In this document: positions 33,919 through 45,178 of the stretch, one piece after another
Numbering within the stretch: position 1 is the stretch's first letter
Layout of the letters: every line of letters begins with the position of its first letter
Assembly: GCA_907164885.2 (NCBI GenBank)
Contig: OU015492.1
Span: 45,660,893-45,724,892 of the forward strand
DNA: 64,000 bases
From: Dolomedes plantarius
Taxonomy: Eukaryota; Arthropoda; Arachnida; Araneae; Dolomedidae
Direction of reading: 5' to 3'
The notes under the pieces: model-generated
Databases searched by the model: none
The model's input: the letters and a program-made list of their open reading frames with translations, nothing else
What the model was told of the DNA's origin: nothing
Translations under genes and position numbers: made by a program

Positions 33919-34539
33919 AAGTTAAAAATTGCCTTTTTGGGGGCGGGGTAGGGGGGCCTCAAATATAAATACGCCCAGGGCCCCAAATGGTCTAGGTACG
34001 CCACTGACTCAGTCACGAAACGTTTTATATATATAGATAAAGATAATGTTCCTTGTCATAAATAAAGTTGCTATAAACTTCTAAACAATTATCATTGTTG
34101 CATTTACTGTAGTAAAACTGACTTCATTTAAAAATTGCGCTACTTCTTACCGTCATTCGAATTTAAAATGACTACAATCGCTGTGCTTTTTGTTATTAAA
34201 TTTTACATTTTACTTAATTTAAAGCCCAATGATTTCTATTCAGTAAGAGAATAAATAAATCATGTTTTATCTTATTTATAATACTTGTCCCTAATATTTA
34301 TCACTGACAGAAGAAAGTTATTTTTTGCTCCACAAAGCTTATAAAATACTATTCCTCGTTTAGATTTCTTCCGACTTCAAATAGATAAATATAAGTTTTT
34401 TTAAAGAGTTGACGCTCATAAGCATTCCTAGGAGATTTCAGTTTTAATTAAGAAACTTGATAGGAAGTTCAAAAAAAAAACCTTTACGTAATTGAAATTA
34501 GCATCTTTTTTCAGAGTTACACATGTGAATAATTTTCAT

Positions 34540-35075
34540 AGATAGTATATAAAACTGACTGACTGACTGACAGATAACGCACAGACCAAACCGCTGGACC
34601 TAAAAGGGCTGAAATTTTGCATGGCAATTTTTCTTATAGTGTAGAGGTGCACTAAGAAAGATTTTTAAAAAATTCTACTTAGATTTTTTAAGTTAAATTT
34701 TTAAGCTATTTTTGTAACATTCTTTAAAGTTTGCATTTAAAATAATAAACTGAGGGTTATAAAATTTATATCACGAGAAAGATAATAAAATTTCCTTTAA
34801 AATGAAATCTTTTTCGAATCTTTTCTTAGATTTTCTGATTTTTGGTAAATTTTTAAAGATTAATTTTTAGAATTTAATTTATTAAATGCTGATCACGTGG
34901 TTTCTTTTCTTTTTGAGGTACTTTAAAATAATTTTGCATCACGTGCATAACAACGAAATAAATTGACAAAAAATATTAAAATACCGCAAAAGATAAAATT
35001 TAATCACTAGATTAATTGAGATGGAAGTTTTTTAAGAATTTAATTCAAATTAATATGCTTTATGAATATTAAACA
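34540..35075 (+). mobile_element. Helitron-like 5' segment, plus strand
   Basis: Inverted copy of the sequence at 30230-30715. It begins near tagtatataaaactgactg, then carries cgcacagaccaaaccgctgg and gctgaaattttgcatg, and stays similar to about 35000. The two copies face away from each other about 500 bases apart (34038-34539), before counting the hAT inserted in the first. The Helitron call rests on the terminus pattern only. Confidence 0.45.
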
Positions 35076-36436
35076 CTAGCCGGGCTTCGCTTAGCTACGC
35101 TCAAACCATACGTCCACCAGATGAAGATTGAATAAAGTGGAAAAAATTTTACACATGATTAAAAATTTCAGTGTTCCGCGCTGTGAATGATTCATGCTTT
35201 ATTTACGGATATTTATCGGATAGCGGTGGAGTCTGCTTTTAGAATTAAACTATCTGTAAAATTGGCATCTTATGATTGACGATCTAATGAGAGTTCATTC
35301 GACTTCCTGCAAATATCCCCCCCCCCCCGTGAGATATCAAACATTCCGTTGTCATCATACAATTGTGTGAAGTTCGTCACGGTAGAAAAAAAACCTAAAA
35401 TTATTAGAAAAGAGGTTTTAAATTAATAAATTGCTGATTCCCACACCACGCTAGGCGTACAGCAAAGGCACCTTATCCTCCTTTTACGATATTTGCAAGG
35501 CGAGGATACCCCAGTAGGGATATTTTTCCTTGAAAAAAAAAATCGTATAATTTTATAATGGATTCTGTAGCATAAAAAATACGCCCTGATACGCTGAGGC
35601 TAATAATAATACAAATAATTATTTAAAATGTACTAAGTAATGCATGATTGCATGCAACTAAAAAAGAGAAATTTGTTATTCGTATAAACACCCACCACCA
35701 CATGGTATAATATGAGCATACCTGCATTAGAAAAAGATAAATTTTCATGTGCCAGTCTGGAATTGAATTCTAACAGAACAGCATTAACCTCTTGAGACTG
35801 GAGCAAAATAAAATTTGAATGTTTTCATAATTATAGTTTATTAAAACGAATGGGCATTAAAAAGCTTGTTTTTCAAGAAATTAATGAATTTAAATTTTTA
35901 ATTTTTGCAGGGGAGCACATCCATTTTATTGGATGTTGAGGTCATAAACACGATAAATAATGACAAACCCGCACAAAAACATTTAAACAAAAAACTTTAT
36001 TTAGGTAAACTCATAAACTTTTTAAAGTTAATACTAAGTTAATTATTGAAATTTAAGCTAAAATTTAATAAAAAAGTTAATTATTGAATTTTAAAAGTGT
36101 ATTACTAATAGTTAATAGCAGTTAATTATCAATTTACATTAAGAAACATGTAAAACTTTAAAACAATTTCTTTCGGCAGTAATGTGCATCAAAAATTTTG
36201 CAAACTGTACCACTAAAAGCTGTAAATAAAAAATGTCAAGTTGTGGAATAATTGTTCACCAAAATGAATTTAAAATGTAATACCAGTATAAAGAACATAA
36301 AAAAAAGCATGTGAAATGTTATACGCATGAATAAAAAGAAAGCCCAATATTAAAAAATAAAAATTTATAATTAAAGTCCTCAGAATTCAGCTAGATTTAG
36401 CCTTTCATCATTGGACCCCCAAAAAGCTGAAATAGG

Positions 36437-36757
36437 AAGGCACGCACTCACGCACACACGCTCATGCATGCGTGCGTTAGTTGGTTAGTTAGCGTGCGTG
36501 CGTGCATTAGTTGGTTAGTTAGCATGCGTCAGTTAGCTGCTGTCAAATTTAGATGTGAATTAAAATTTTTATTGAAAAGTTAGTAACATGCAGCATGCAT
36601 TAGTTAGTTAGTTAGTTAGAAACATGCATGCATGCATTCATGCATTAGTTAGTAACATGCATTCATGCATTAGTAACATGCATGCATGCATTCATGCATT
36701 AGGTAGTTAGTTAGTTAGAAACATGCATGCATGCATTAGTGAGTTAGTCAGTTAGTT
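36437..36757. repeat. (TTAG)n / (ATGC)n compound low-complexity array
   Basis: Interleaved runs of gttagttagttag and self-complementary gcatgcatgcatg, e.g. at 36590-36640 and 36690-36740. Larger units (tagttagaaacatgcatgcatgcatt) recur two to three times. The ATGC runs can form cruciforms. Confidence 0.85.
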
Positions 36758-36760
36758 AAT

Positions 36761-36989
36761 GAAGAAAATGACTGGTGTTATTACCAAAAGCACCATATGA
36801 ACCAGAGCCAAATTCCTTTAAAATGGAACAAAATGAGTAACTCCAGTTAACCATGTAATCCACTATTATTAGAGAGGCATCAAAATGTGAGAATAGAGTT
36901 TAAAGCAGCCCAAACTGCAATTATGTCGGACCCAGGTACTCCGCCGAAACTACAAATTGCTTTTGGTAATAACACCAGTCATTTTCTTC
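36761..36989. repeat. Perfect 32-bp inverted repeat, MITE-like, 229 bp
   Basis: Arms at 36761-36792 (gaagaaaatgactggtgtta...) and 36958-36989 (...taacaccagtcattttcttc) are exact complements over 32 bases with a 165-bp spacer. No clear target duplication (ttaat versus tgtgg). Perfect arms in decayed surroundings suggest a recent foldback or MITE insertion of unknown class. Confidence 0.85.
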
Positions 36990-39151
36990 TGTGGCGTTGT
37001 GTTGTTTTATGACTTTTTATTAGAACATTGATTCATATTTTTTGTTTGTTTATATCAGTTACTTTATATGTGGTATTTAGTGCAATTAACATGTGTTTGA
37101 TTTGATCAGTATAAGACTTTATTTTTTGACTGTTGCGAATCTGGTTGTTTGTATATTCCTATTCCATCTTATAGTGAGACTCAATTTTATAACACTATTG
37201 ATTTTATGATATATTTTATAAGTATTGTATTTGTTATGTGATTTTTATACTATGTACCATAATAAATACTTTGGATTGATTATATTTTTTTGTAAATCCA
37301 TTAAACCTAAATATGTGTTAGTAACATAGAATAAATAACACAGTATAAATAACATAGAAAAATAAGCATGTGAAATGTTATACACCCAAATAATAAAAAA
37401 AAATCCAATATAAAAATATATAAATTTATAATTAACTCCTCAGAATTCAGCTAGATTTAACCTTTCATCTTTGGAGCAAAAGAAGGTGAAAAGTAAAACA
37501 TAAAATATATACATTTATAATAAAGCACTAAAAGCTGAAAAGGAAAAAATGTCAAATTGTCTCTTGGAAAGTAAAGAGTTTTAAAAAGTAAAGCTGAAAA
37601 GTAAAAATGTCATTTTGTCGAATGTTTGTTAAACAAAATTGATTAAAAAAGTAAACACAGGATAAATAACATTTTAAAAAAACATGTGAAATATTATACA
37701 CATATCAGAAATTTAGTAGATTCAGCTTTTCATTATTCTACCACTAAAAGTTTAAAAGTAAAAATGTCAAATTGTCTAATGTTTGTTAACAATAATTAAT
37801 TTAAAAACTAAACACAGTATAAATAACATAGATTTAATAACAGTATAAATATCATAAAATATATATATTTATAAGAAAATATCATAAATATCATAAATAT
37901 CATAAAATATATATATTTAAAAGTAAAAATGTGTAATTGTCCATATAAATACCTCCATAAATGCAGGATTCTGTAGCCAAAAAAAATAAATAAAGTATTA
38001 AAGTATTGGTTAAAGGCACTGACTGATGAAAAAAATTAACAGAAATCTGCAATTTGGGCTACACGCACCATAAATGCAAGATTCTGTAGCAATAATAGAA
38101 ACATCCTGTCCTTATTAAACTCCATATAAATCTCTGTTCAATTAAACTGATCCAAATATTATCTCAAGTACCTTCATAAACTATGTTTCTTGTTTCTTGA
38201 TTCGGGGTTCAATATGAATGTTTGTTAACCAAAGTCAACTTAAAAACTAAACACAGTATAAATAACATAGGAAAAAAACAGGTGAAATGTTATGCACATC
38301 TCAGAATTTAGATAGATTCAGCCTTTCATCACTAAAAGCTGAAAAGTAGTAACTAGGTTGATAGCTAGTATTTTTCAATTTTCATACTTTTCTGAAACAT
38401 ATTTACCCCAAAATTCTTCAGTGGATGCAGTTTTATGCATTTGCAAGAAAATATCTTCTTGCAAGTTAATTATCATCATTTGAAGTAAAGGCTTTGAAAG
38501 ACTGAACAACGTCGCAGCCACGTTAGTCCATTCTGCCACTGCAGCAACTTCATAAGGCGATTTAAGGAATTGAGAGAGCTTCCTTATCTCTGCAAAGTCT
38601 TGGAATCTTGCAGCAAATTCCTTCCCAAGATCTGATATAAACCTTAAAAGTACTTTTTTTATATTTAAGTTCTTCTTTTTCTATTTAAGAATTGTTGGGA
38701 AATGAATTCATTCTTGACTTGCAATATATTTTTAAAAGATATCCAGATAAATGATTTTTCATTTCACAACATGATTTTTCCGAATTTAATTCCCGTTGTC
38801 AGGTAGATCTTATTGACTTTCAGTCTCATCCAGATAGAGAATACAAATTTATTATGGTGTACCAAGATCATCTCACAAAATTTGTGATTCTCTAACGTCA
38901 AAAAGAGCTGAAGAAGTAGCCTACAACCTAGTGGACATATTCTCGTTGCTTGGAGCGCCATCTATATTACAGTCTGACAATGGTAAGGTATTTGCCAATA
39001 ATGTGGTGACCAGCTTGAAGTAGTTTTGACCAGCACTGAAGATAGTCCATGGGAAGCCTCGCCATTCACAAAGCCAGGATGCTAAAAGAGCTAATCAAGA
39101 TATCAAAAATATGCTCTGTATTTGGATGCAGGACAACAAATCTGACCGCTG

Positions 39152-40227
39152 CACAGTGGGGTATTTGACGTAAAAACCTGGCCAAAAGTATAAAAATTAA
39201 AAATTGCGCAATAATTGTAAAAAGTGTATTTTATCATTTCTAACAAACTGCTGAGTGAATCACATCATTTCCAGCAGCATAAGTAACACTCAGCAGTTTC
39301 TAGCCTCAGTTGAAGAACAGATTTCTTTGCGAATGGACGTGTCATTTGATTGCGTTTCTGCTTTGTTGTTAGTTTAAATCTATATTTTTTGTGGCATTAA
39401 GAATTAATGTTTTGAAATTGAATCAGGTTTACGTGTTAAAATAGGGTAACAGCTTTGTTTTAAAATATATAATAATTTATTTAGTTTTATTATTAACATA
39501 TTAAAAAAAATTGAAAACTTGATGTGTTTTTTTAAAATCAATTTAGCTGTAATTTAAGTTTCTTAAAGCTTTATGAAGGTGTGTCGGGGCTTGTCGGATC
39601 TAATTTCAATTATAATCGTCATGGTTATAGTATTGAGAGTCTATTTCAAAGAAAAAATGTTCCGCAAACAGCTGCCATTTTTAGATAGAATTTTTTTTAT
39701 AAAGAACTTTTTTATTTTCATGATAATTTCTTGACGGGTATGATTTGAAAATAACTTACAACTATAGATGTAATCTTTATAAATCTTGTTAACATATAAA
39801 ACTTTATTTCTTCTTAAGCCTTTGAGACAAAAAAAATTAAGTTTTAAGAAATAAGAGTGATGAAGAAGATGAATTTGAGGAAGATGACAAAGGTCAGACT
39901 TCAGGAGAATCAGATTGAAAAAGGTTAAGCTTCTGAAGTCACTAGAGAACTAAGATCCGTATAGTTACTAAAATCTGGTAACTATTAAATGTAAAAAATA
40001 TATATATATGATAAAGATTGATTTATAAAGCTAATTTTATATTAAAAAATTTTAATTTTAAAATTTAAGAATTTAAAATTTTTAAATTTTAAAAAAATTT
40101 AATTTTTTTACAGAAAAGGGAGTATTTACTATTACAAAGTAAGTTAAAAGTCAAAAGCAATGGTTTGAACTTTAAAATACATGAAAAATATTTTTGGCCA
40201 GGATTTTGATACAAATACTCCACTGTG
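39152..40227. mobile_element. Transib-like MITE with RSS-type heptamer ends, 1076 bp
   Basis: Both ends begin CACAGTG: CACAGTGGGGTATTTGACGT on the left and, complemented from the right, CACAGTGGAGTATTTGTATC; both continue to cctggccaaaa. A 5-bp GC-rich duplication CGCTG (39147-39151, 40228-40232) flanks it, and the coding frame of the host gene is restored when insert and one CGCTG are removed. Transib elements have 5-bp targets and CACWRTG ends, related to V(D)J signals. No transposase is recognised inside; an acidic frame DEEDEFEEDDKGQTSGESD lies at about 39860-39920. Confidence 0.75.
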
Positions 40228-40337
40228 CGCTGGAGTGAAGGACTGCGTTTCGTTCAATTTATGAAAAATAGTGCTTATCATTCTGGGATCAAAAGAACAC
40301 CATACGAAGCTCTTTTTGGCTGCAAACCTAAAGTAGG

Positions 40338-40829
40338 CAGGCCCTGATTTTCCATTAGGCCCAGTAGGCCCGGGCCTAGGGGCCCCCCAAAATTTTAATT
40401 TTAAAAGGAAAAAAAAGAAAAAATTCCCAATTTAAATTTTTTTATTATTTTACCTTTTTTATAGCAATTTTTTTATATATCCTTTCAAATTTGATTGATT
40501 GATTGGTTCATCATATGTATAATTACATGCATAGTTCATCATATGTATGTTATAGTGTACTTTATAAGGTATTAATAACTTTTTCTGGTTGCATTGTATT
40601 GGTATTTTAATGATGAAGTTAATATGTTGTATTGCTTTTTGTTATTTGATAATGTTCTAGGCTTCTACGCTTCAAATAGCCAATTCTTGGTAAAATGGTA
40701 CTTTCACGATGATTCATGATAATTTTTTTTTATGTGTGTTAAATTTGGAAATTTTATACCCTCATCAGTGTTAGGGGGCCCCCATCCCGAGTTGTGCCTA
40801 TAGTCAAGAATTTTTTAAATCGAGCACTG
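40338..40829. mobile_element. hAT MITE, 492 bp, copy 1
   Basis: Perfect 8-bp duplication AAAGTAGG at 40330-40337 and 40830-40837. Left end CAGGCCCTGATTTTCC, right end AAATCGAGCACTG; GC-rich subtermini (gcccgggcctaggggcc; gggggcccccat). The same 492-bp family lies inverted at 62100-62591. Inserted in the KRBA2-like gene between CKPKV and GLTTS, whose junction is otherwise continuous. Confidence 0.93.
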
Positions 40830-41809
40830 AAAGTAGGGCTTACAACGTCTTTTCTACCCAAAGATGTTTTAAAAGATATAAATACAGAAGAGCAGCTAGA
40901 AAAAGTAATAGAAAGCGTCCAAACAATGGAAAAAGGTGAAACTAATCAGATTATGCAAGAAAAAGATCCTGTTTCAAAAAGCATGGATGATATTATAGTC
41001 GATAGTGGATTGAACCAACATGAAGACATGCTTATCGAAGAGATTTCCGTTTCTGATACCTGTTGTGTATGTTTAAAAGAAACGCGTGATGCACTTGCAA
41101 TGCAAAAAGTGCCGTCAAAAAACTCATACCTTCTGTGGCCATGTTAGTAAAGATGATGAAATGGATATTTTGTGCACCCTTTGTTTTAAAACTGAAAATG
41201 CTATTGAAGGTAAAATAAATTCTAAAATCCATCTGGAAATACAAGCCAAAAAAAATGAAAATGAATTCGGAAAAATTTTTTCCCTCTGCTTCTTTGGGAA
41301 CTACCGTGCGAGTTCCTATTCCTGACATCGACAAGGGGCGAGGTGATTCGCGCAATATATTGGCAGTTGCAATGAGTGTGACAGAGGATGGTTTCTACCG
41401 ACTTGGAACTTCTGATGGAATTTTAAAACAAATATATACGAGATCACAATTCACTTTATGCCCTAAGAACTTGTTTAGAATTGAAGATATTCCTGACCAC
41501 GAAAATCCTCTCCGGTCAGATGCAATTGCTCAGTCCAATGGAAGCGGCCAAGGATTCGTCAAATGTATGTGTAAAACAAAGTGCCAAAATATGAAATGTA
41601 ATGAAATGTATTTCAAAATGTCATTCAAGCCTACCATGTTGCAACAAGTAGGTAAATTTTAATTTCTTATTTTTTATACGAAAATTTTGTTTCTCTTAAT
41701 AAGAATGGCATAAATTTTGTTTTGTACAACTTTCATTTTTATTTACGAATTTTGAATAAATTTTTTTAATGCCACTCATTATTTTTTCAGAATAACATTT
41801 GTATATTTG

Positions 41810-42165
41810 AGGAATGCACGTCATTTATATAATAGCCTTATCAGAACCTTTTATCATACTTTGCCTAAATAACATTTGTCATTCTATTCAATGCCTAGGT
41901 ATTATATACAATGCCTAGGAAAAGTATGTAATAATTCTCATATTTCATACTTTGCCTAAAAACGTCCGGCATTATATACAATGCCTAGGCATTCTATACA
42001 ATGCCGGTGTTTCATACTTTGCCGGTAACATATATATACATTGGCATTAATTGCATACATTGACCGTTGTATTTATTATAAATATTTTTTTGGCATTAAT
42101 TGCATACATTGACCGCTGTATTTACTTTGAATGTACTCCATAGCGAAGCACAGGTATTCAGCTAG
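41810..42165. repeat. Irregular cluster of 'tacaatgcctagg' and 'catactttgcc' repeats
   Basis: Units tatacaatgcctagg, catactttgccta/g and ggcattaattgcatacattgaccg recur in direct order, several containing the palindrome cctagg. They lie between the end of the KRBA2-like gene and the Helitron-like 3' end at 42165, so they may be the untranslated tail of that element. Confidence 0.7.
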
Positions 42166-44237
42166 TAATATATAAGAAAGTACGCCGTATTTTTTAGATT
42201 TATTATATAGACTTCGCAGGCCACAGAGGGAGTGAAGGCCTTAGACCAAACAAAATGCAATTATCATTCTCAGGCGTAATGCAGAATTACCAGCGACTAT
42301 ATTTTTTAAAGAACTTTATACTGATCTTTGTTTTTATCCCCAGCCTTAGGTACTTCGTGCTTTCCTTGATATATCAACTAGTTTTATTACAAATAGTTAG
42401 GCAGAGTCGTACGCATTCATTCATACTCAGTTGACAAGTTACCCTATATAATTAAGATGTTGTTAAGGAACTCAGCTTTTCAATTTAACGATAAAAAGAA
42501 AATATTTGCCGCTGGGGTGGTCACGGCTGAGCTTGACCCTTTTTCCCAAATGACAAACCAGTTAAAATGCTTTTAATATGCAAGGTTGAAAAGGTATCAG
42601 AACTTGCTGGGTCGCTGACGGAAGAAATAGTATCAAAATATATTGGAATGTCAGTTTTTCTAACCTAATGTGCTCGATATACCTTTCGGAACTGTCTTTG
42701 TGTTCGCAGTGAATTTCGCCGTTAAAAATACGGGAATTAGGAGTGTAAGTCTTTTTAAAAGTAATGATTGAAAGTAAATTGAAACGATTTGTCTAAATCT
42801 ATGTGCATTCTCGAGGTTGCAGGGGTTTACAGTACATATGTGTTACAAGCCAAATGTCTTATACTAGTTATTACAAGTTGAAATTTTCTATCATTATATT
42901 CGTCAACAAATTAGAAAAATATCTATCCGGTATTTAATGATAGTTCACTATATAATGCTCTCCTTCCCCGCTATTTATTTCTTTATTATTATAATTATTA
43001 TTATTATTGTTATCATTTCTGCTTTATGCCTATTCTTTTTAAGAAATAGCCATGAAACTGTACCGTGAAAATTTTCTTTTTTTTTTGAGAAGGATTTGAA
43101 ATTAAATACGTAATCATCGAAAAATTAGTTTCTTTTCTTTAACATTTCCCTTTATCAAGTACATCTTCCAACAGACACTAGAGCAAACAGTTTTTTTTAA
43201 TAGAGTGCAATTAACAAACACAATTTTGGGTTTGCATATATATCTATCAATTGATTATTTAACAATCATCTTTCAGAAACCATTATTTTCTGCTATCTGA
43301 AATTCTTTATTCGGCCTTATTCTCTAAAATTTTAAATAGGCCGCATAGAACGGGGCAATTTATTAACTCAGTAACGAGAATTAAGGTACAATAAAAGCTA
43401 TTAGACTGTTAGAAAAGAAGTTTATCAAACAGTGTGCGGTTCCAGAGAAGAGGGAATGCCGTACGTAACTAAAGATTGCACGGGCGAACCGTCGAAAGGA
43501 GACGATTCATATTTTCGAGGATACTGATACGGAGTTGTCAGACTGATCGAGATTAGTTCAAATGAGCTATTTAGGAATAATGGAGTTATTTAGATTCGAA
43601 AGCAATTTAGGAAACAGACACTTTCAAGCGCAAGAGAATAATTACACTAGACAATAGCCATTTTGTATCTGATTTGTAATAACATTTTTTTTTTATCGAT
43701 TTTTGCATGTAGAATCCGAATTTGCTATCAGAAATTTTCTATCACGTAAAGTTTCTACAAAATTTTAGAATGTAATTTTTACATACGTGGTAAAATACAT
43801 AGTGAAATGTAAATTATAATTTACATTTTGTGGTCAAATAATGAGGAAATGAATGACTCTATAGGTTAAAACCTTTATTTGGATGCATTCTGCTGTAAAA
43901 GTAACAATTAAAACATTCGAAAATATGGCTCTACTGCAGTCAAATAGAACGATCATGAGTGGCAGATTTGCTGCTATTTAAATGTAGTGGCATTGCTGTT
44001 AGGTTTACAGAGTGGGTTTACAAAACTATGCTGTTTTTTGTGCCTGTGGGACAGCCGAGGTATAAAGAACCACTACAAAGTCAAACAATGGTCTATGAGA
44101 GAATCATACGTTCCTGGAGAGAAAAATGTCAAAAATACACCCCTGGTTGAGCCGAGTAAATTCATTTTGCTTCCCCTTCATATAAAGTTAGGATTGATAA
44201 AAAACTTTGTTAAAGCTCTTGATAAAAATGGCCCAAA
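42166..44237. other. AT-rich intergenic stretch
   Basis: No gene or terminal repeat recognised. An open frame at about 43959-44150 has no known motif. It borders a truncated Tc1-like element whose 5' end is missing. Confidence 0.45.
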
Positions 44238-45034
44238 GTTGGAAGGTGTGCGTCGATTGTCGGAATGTGCGACGAGTCGGCAGATCCACGAAACTGGGAG
44301 ATAAAGACCGACGGGTGCTGTCCAGTGAAATTCGGAAGAATCGCACCCAACTGATGGTCCACATACTCCAGGAGTTTCAGCAGATATCCGGGAGTGTTGT
44401 TTTGATGAATATCATCCGTAATGAAGCACATCTGCTTGGTTTTCATGGTTGTGCTGCCGCCCATAAGCCTTTTGATCACAAAGTCCAACCGCGCTGGTCG
44501 GTTAATGTGGTGCAAAGCACGTCGAAAGTGGACCGTAGATCAGTGGAAACGTGTTCTATGGACCGAAGAATCAAGGTTCACCCTTTACCGTTCCGATAGC
44601 AGGGTCTGGGTCTGGCGTCTGCCTGGAGAACACCTCTTTCCAGAATGCATTGTGCCTACATAAAGTTTGGCGGAGGGGGAATTATGGTCTGGGGGTGCTT
44701 CTCTTGGTATGGACTGGGACCCTTAATCCCAATTCATAGTAAGCTCAACACCGACGCCTACTGCACTATTTTGGATGACAGTGTGCTTCCTACGTTGTAG
44801 CAGTTTTACGAGTTGGATCCATATTACTTCCAGGACGACAAAACCAGCTGTCATGTTGCGAGGTCCCACATGAATTGGTGTGGTGACAATGGGGTTAACC
44901 GGATGGACTTGCCTGTCCAGAGCCTAGACCTAAACCCTATCGAGAACCTCTGGGACGAGTTGGATCGCCGAATTAAGGGTCGCAACAACCGTCCAAAATC
45001 GGTGAAGGAATTTACATGTCTTCAAGCCGAGTGA
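44238..45034 (+). pseudogene. Tc1-like (DD34E) transposase family B, broken
   Basis: Fragments in shifting frames. RRLSECATSRQIHETGR is the helix-turn-helix/linker region. WCKARRKWTVDQWKRVLWTE and [20 protein letters not shown] cover the first catalytic D region, where the expected TDES-type motif reads TEES. YYFQDDKTSCHVARSHMNWC follows around the second D, then LNPIENLWDELDRRIKGRN with the terminal E. At least two stops or frameshifts occur. The same gene is also broken in the copy at 51079, with different lesions. Confidence 0.75.
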
Positions 45035-45178
45035 AAGAAAATACCACTAGCCGTCATACAAGGACTTGTGTAAAGCATGCCCCGGAGGGTTGAGGCTGTA
45101 ATGCCTCTCGTGGAGGCTCTACCAACTATTGAATATGAATAAATTTTGTTTTTATTTTCTATCACAGGTGTCCAAATA

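Larger units (their letters stand above)
30716..34007 (+). mobile_element. hAT transposon (ZMYM-like), degenerate
   Basis: Termini CACTGCCGGACC on the left and GGTACGCCACTG on the right are inverted imperfect repeats. Flanks gtcagtca (30708-30715) and ctcagtca (34008-34015) match at 7 of 8 positions. Subterminal regions are GC-rich (ggtccgccccggacccc; gccccaaatgg). It carries a broken transposase gene, a tRNA-derived SINE and a 100-bp MITE. Confidence 0.75.
30230..34037 (-). mobile_element. Helitron-like 5' segment, minus strand, split by a hAT
   Basis: Read on the minus strand it starts A|TCTATATATATAAAAC at 34037, then GTGACTGA. The hAT at 30716-34007 interrupts it. It resumes at 30715 with ctgactgactg, cgcacagaccaaaccgctgg and gctgaaattttgc, and remains similar down to about 30230. 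The same sequence occurs in plus orientation at 34540-35075. The TC start after A is the Helitron 5' signature; no Rep or helicase gene is present, so the class is tentative. Confidence 0.45.
36205..38350. repeat. Degenerate tandem/interspersed repeat, unit about 150-200 bp
   Basis: Recurring phrases in fixed order: ctaaaagctgaaaag, aaaatgtcaaattgt, aatgtttgttaa, cacagtataaataacatag, catgtgaaatgttata, then tcagaattcagctagatt followed by agcctttcatc. Copies start near 36205, 37340, 37526, 37656, 37742 and 38215, diverged and unevenly spaced. No frame runs through it. It may be a non-coding tail of the surrounding mobile element. Confidence 0.75.
38740..41662 (+). pseudogene. KRBA2/Ginger-like integrase gene, broken and twice interrupted
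   Basis: Three coding blocks in order. 38758-39151: NSRCQVDLIDFQSHPDREYK, YQDHLTKFVIL, GAPSILQSDNG, IVHGKPRHSQSQ. This is the DDE integrase core with two D positions readable (VDLID, SDNG), while the residues that normally include the catalytic E (GSVERANQD) are reduced to DAKRANQD. 40233-40337: RWSEGLRFVQFMKN...PYEALFGCKPKV. 40838-41662: GLTTSFLPKDVLKDINTEEQ, a Cys-rich finger (CCVCLKET...CKKC..KTHTFCGH...LCTLC), then VRVPIPDIDKGRGDSRNILA and GQGFVKCMCKTKC. Stops and frameshifts occur. The inserts at 39152-40227 and 40338-40829 split it, and each empty site restores a sensible junction. Such integrases insert Ginger-type elements or, domesticated, become genes like KRBA2. Confidence 0.75.
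35076..42165. other. 7.1-kb block bounded by two outward Helitron-like 3' ends
   Basis: At 35076 the minus strand ends ...GCGAAGCCCGGCTAG before a T. At 42165 the plus strand ends ...GCGAAGCACAGGTATTCAGC, then TAG, before a T. CTAG|T after a GCGAAGC hairpin-like motif is the Helitron 3' pattern. The two ends point away from each other, so this is two Helitron tails, not a normal element with terminal inverted repeats. The interior holds a degenerate tandem repeat and a KRBA2-like integrase element. Confidence 0.4.

Noticed and set aside
36437..36757. CRISPR-like repeat array
   Set aside because: Simple TTAG and ATGC microsatellite mixture without regular spacers, in eukaryotic DNA.
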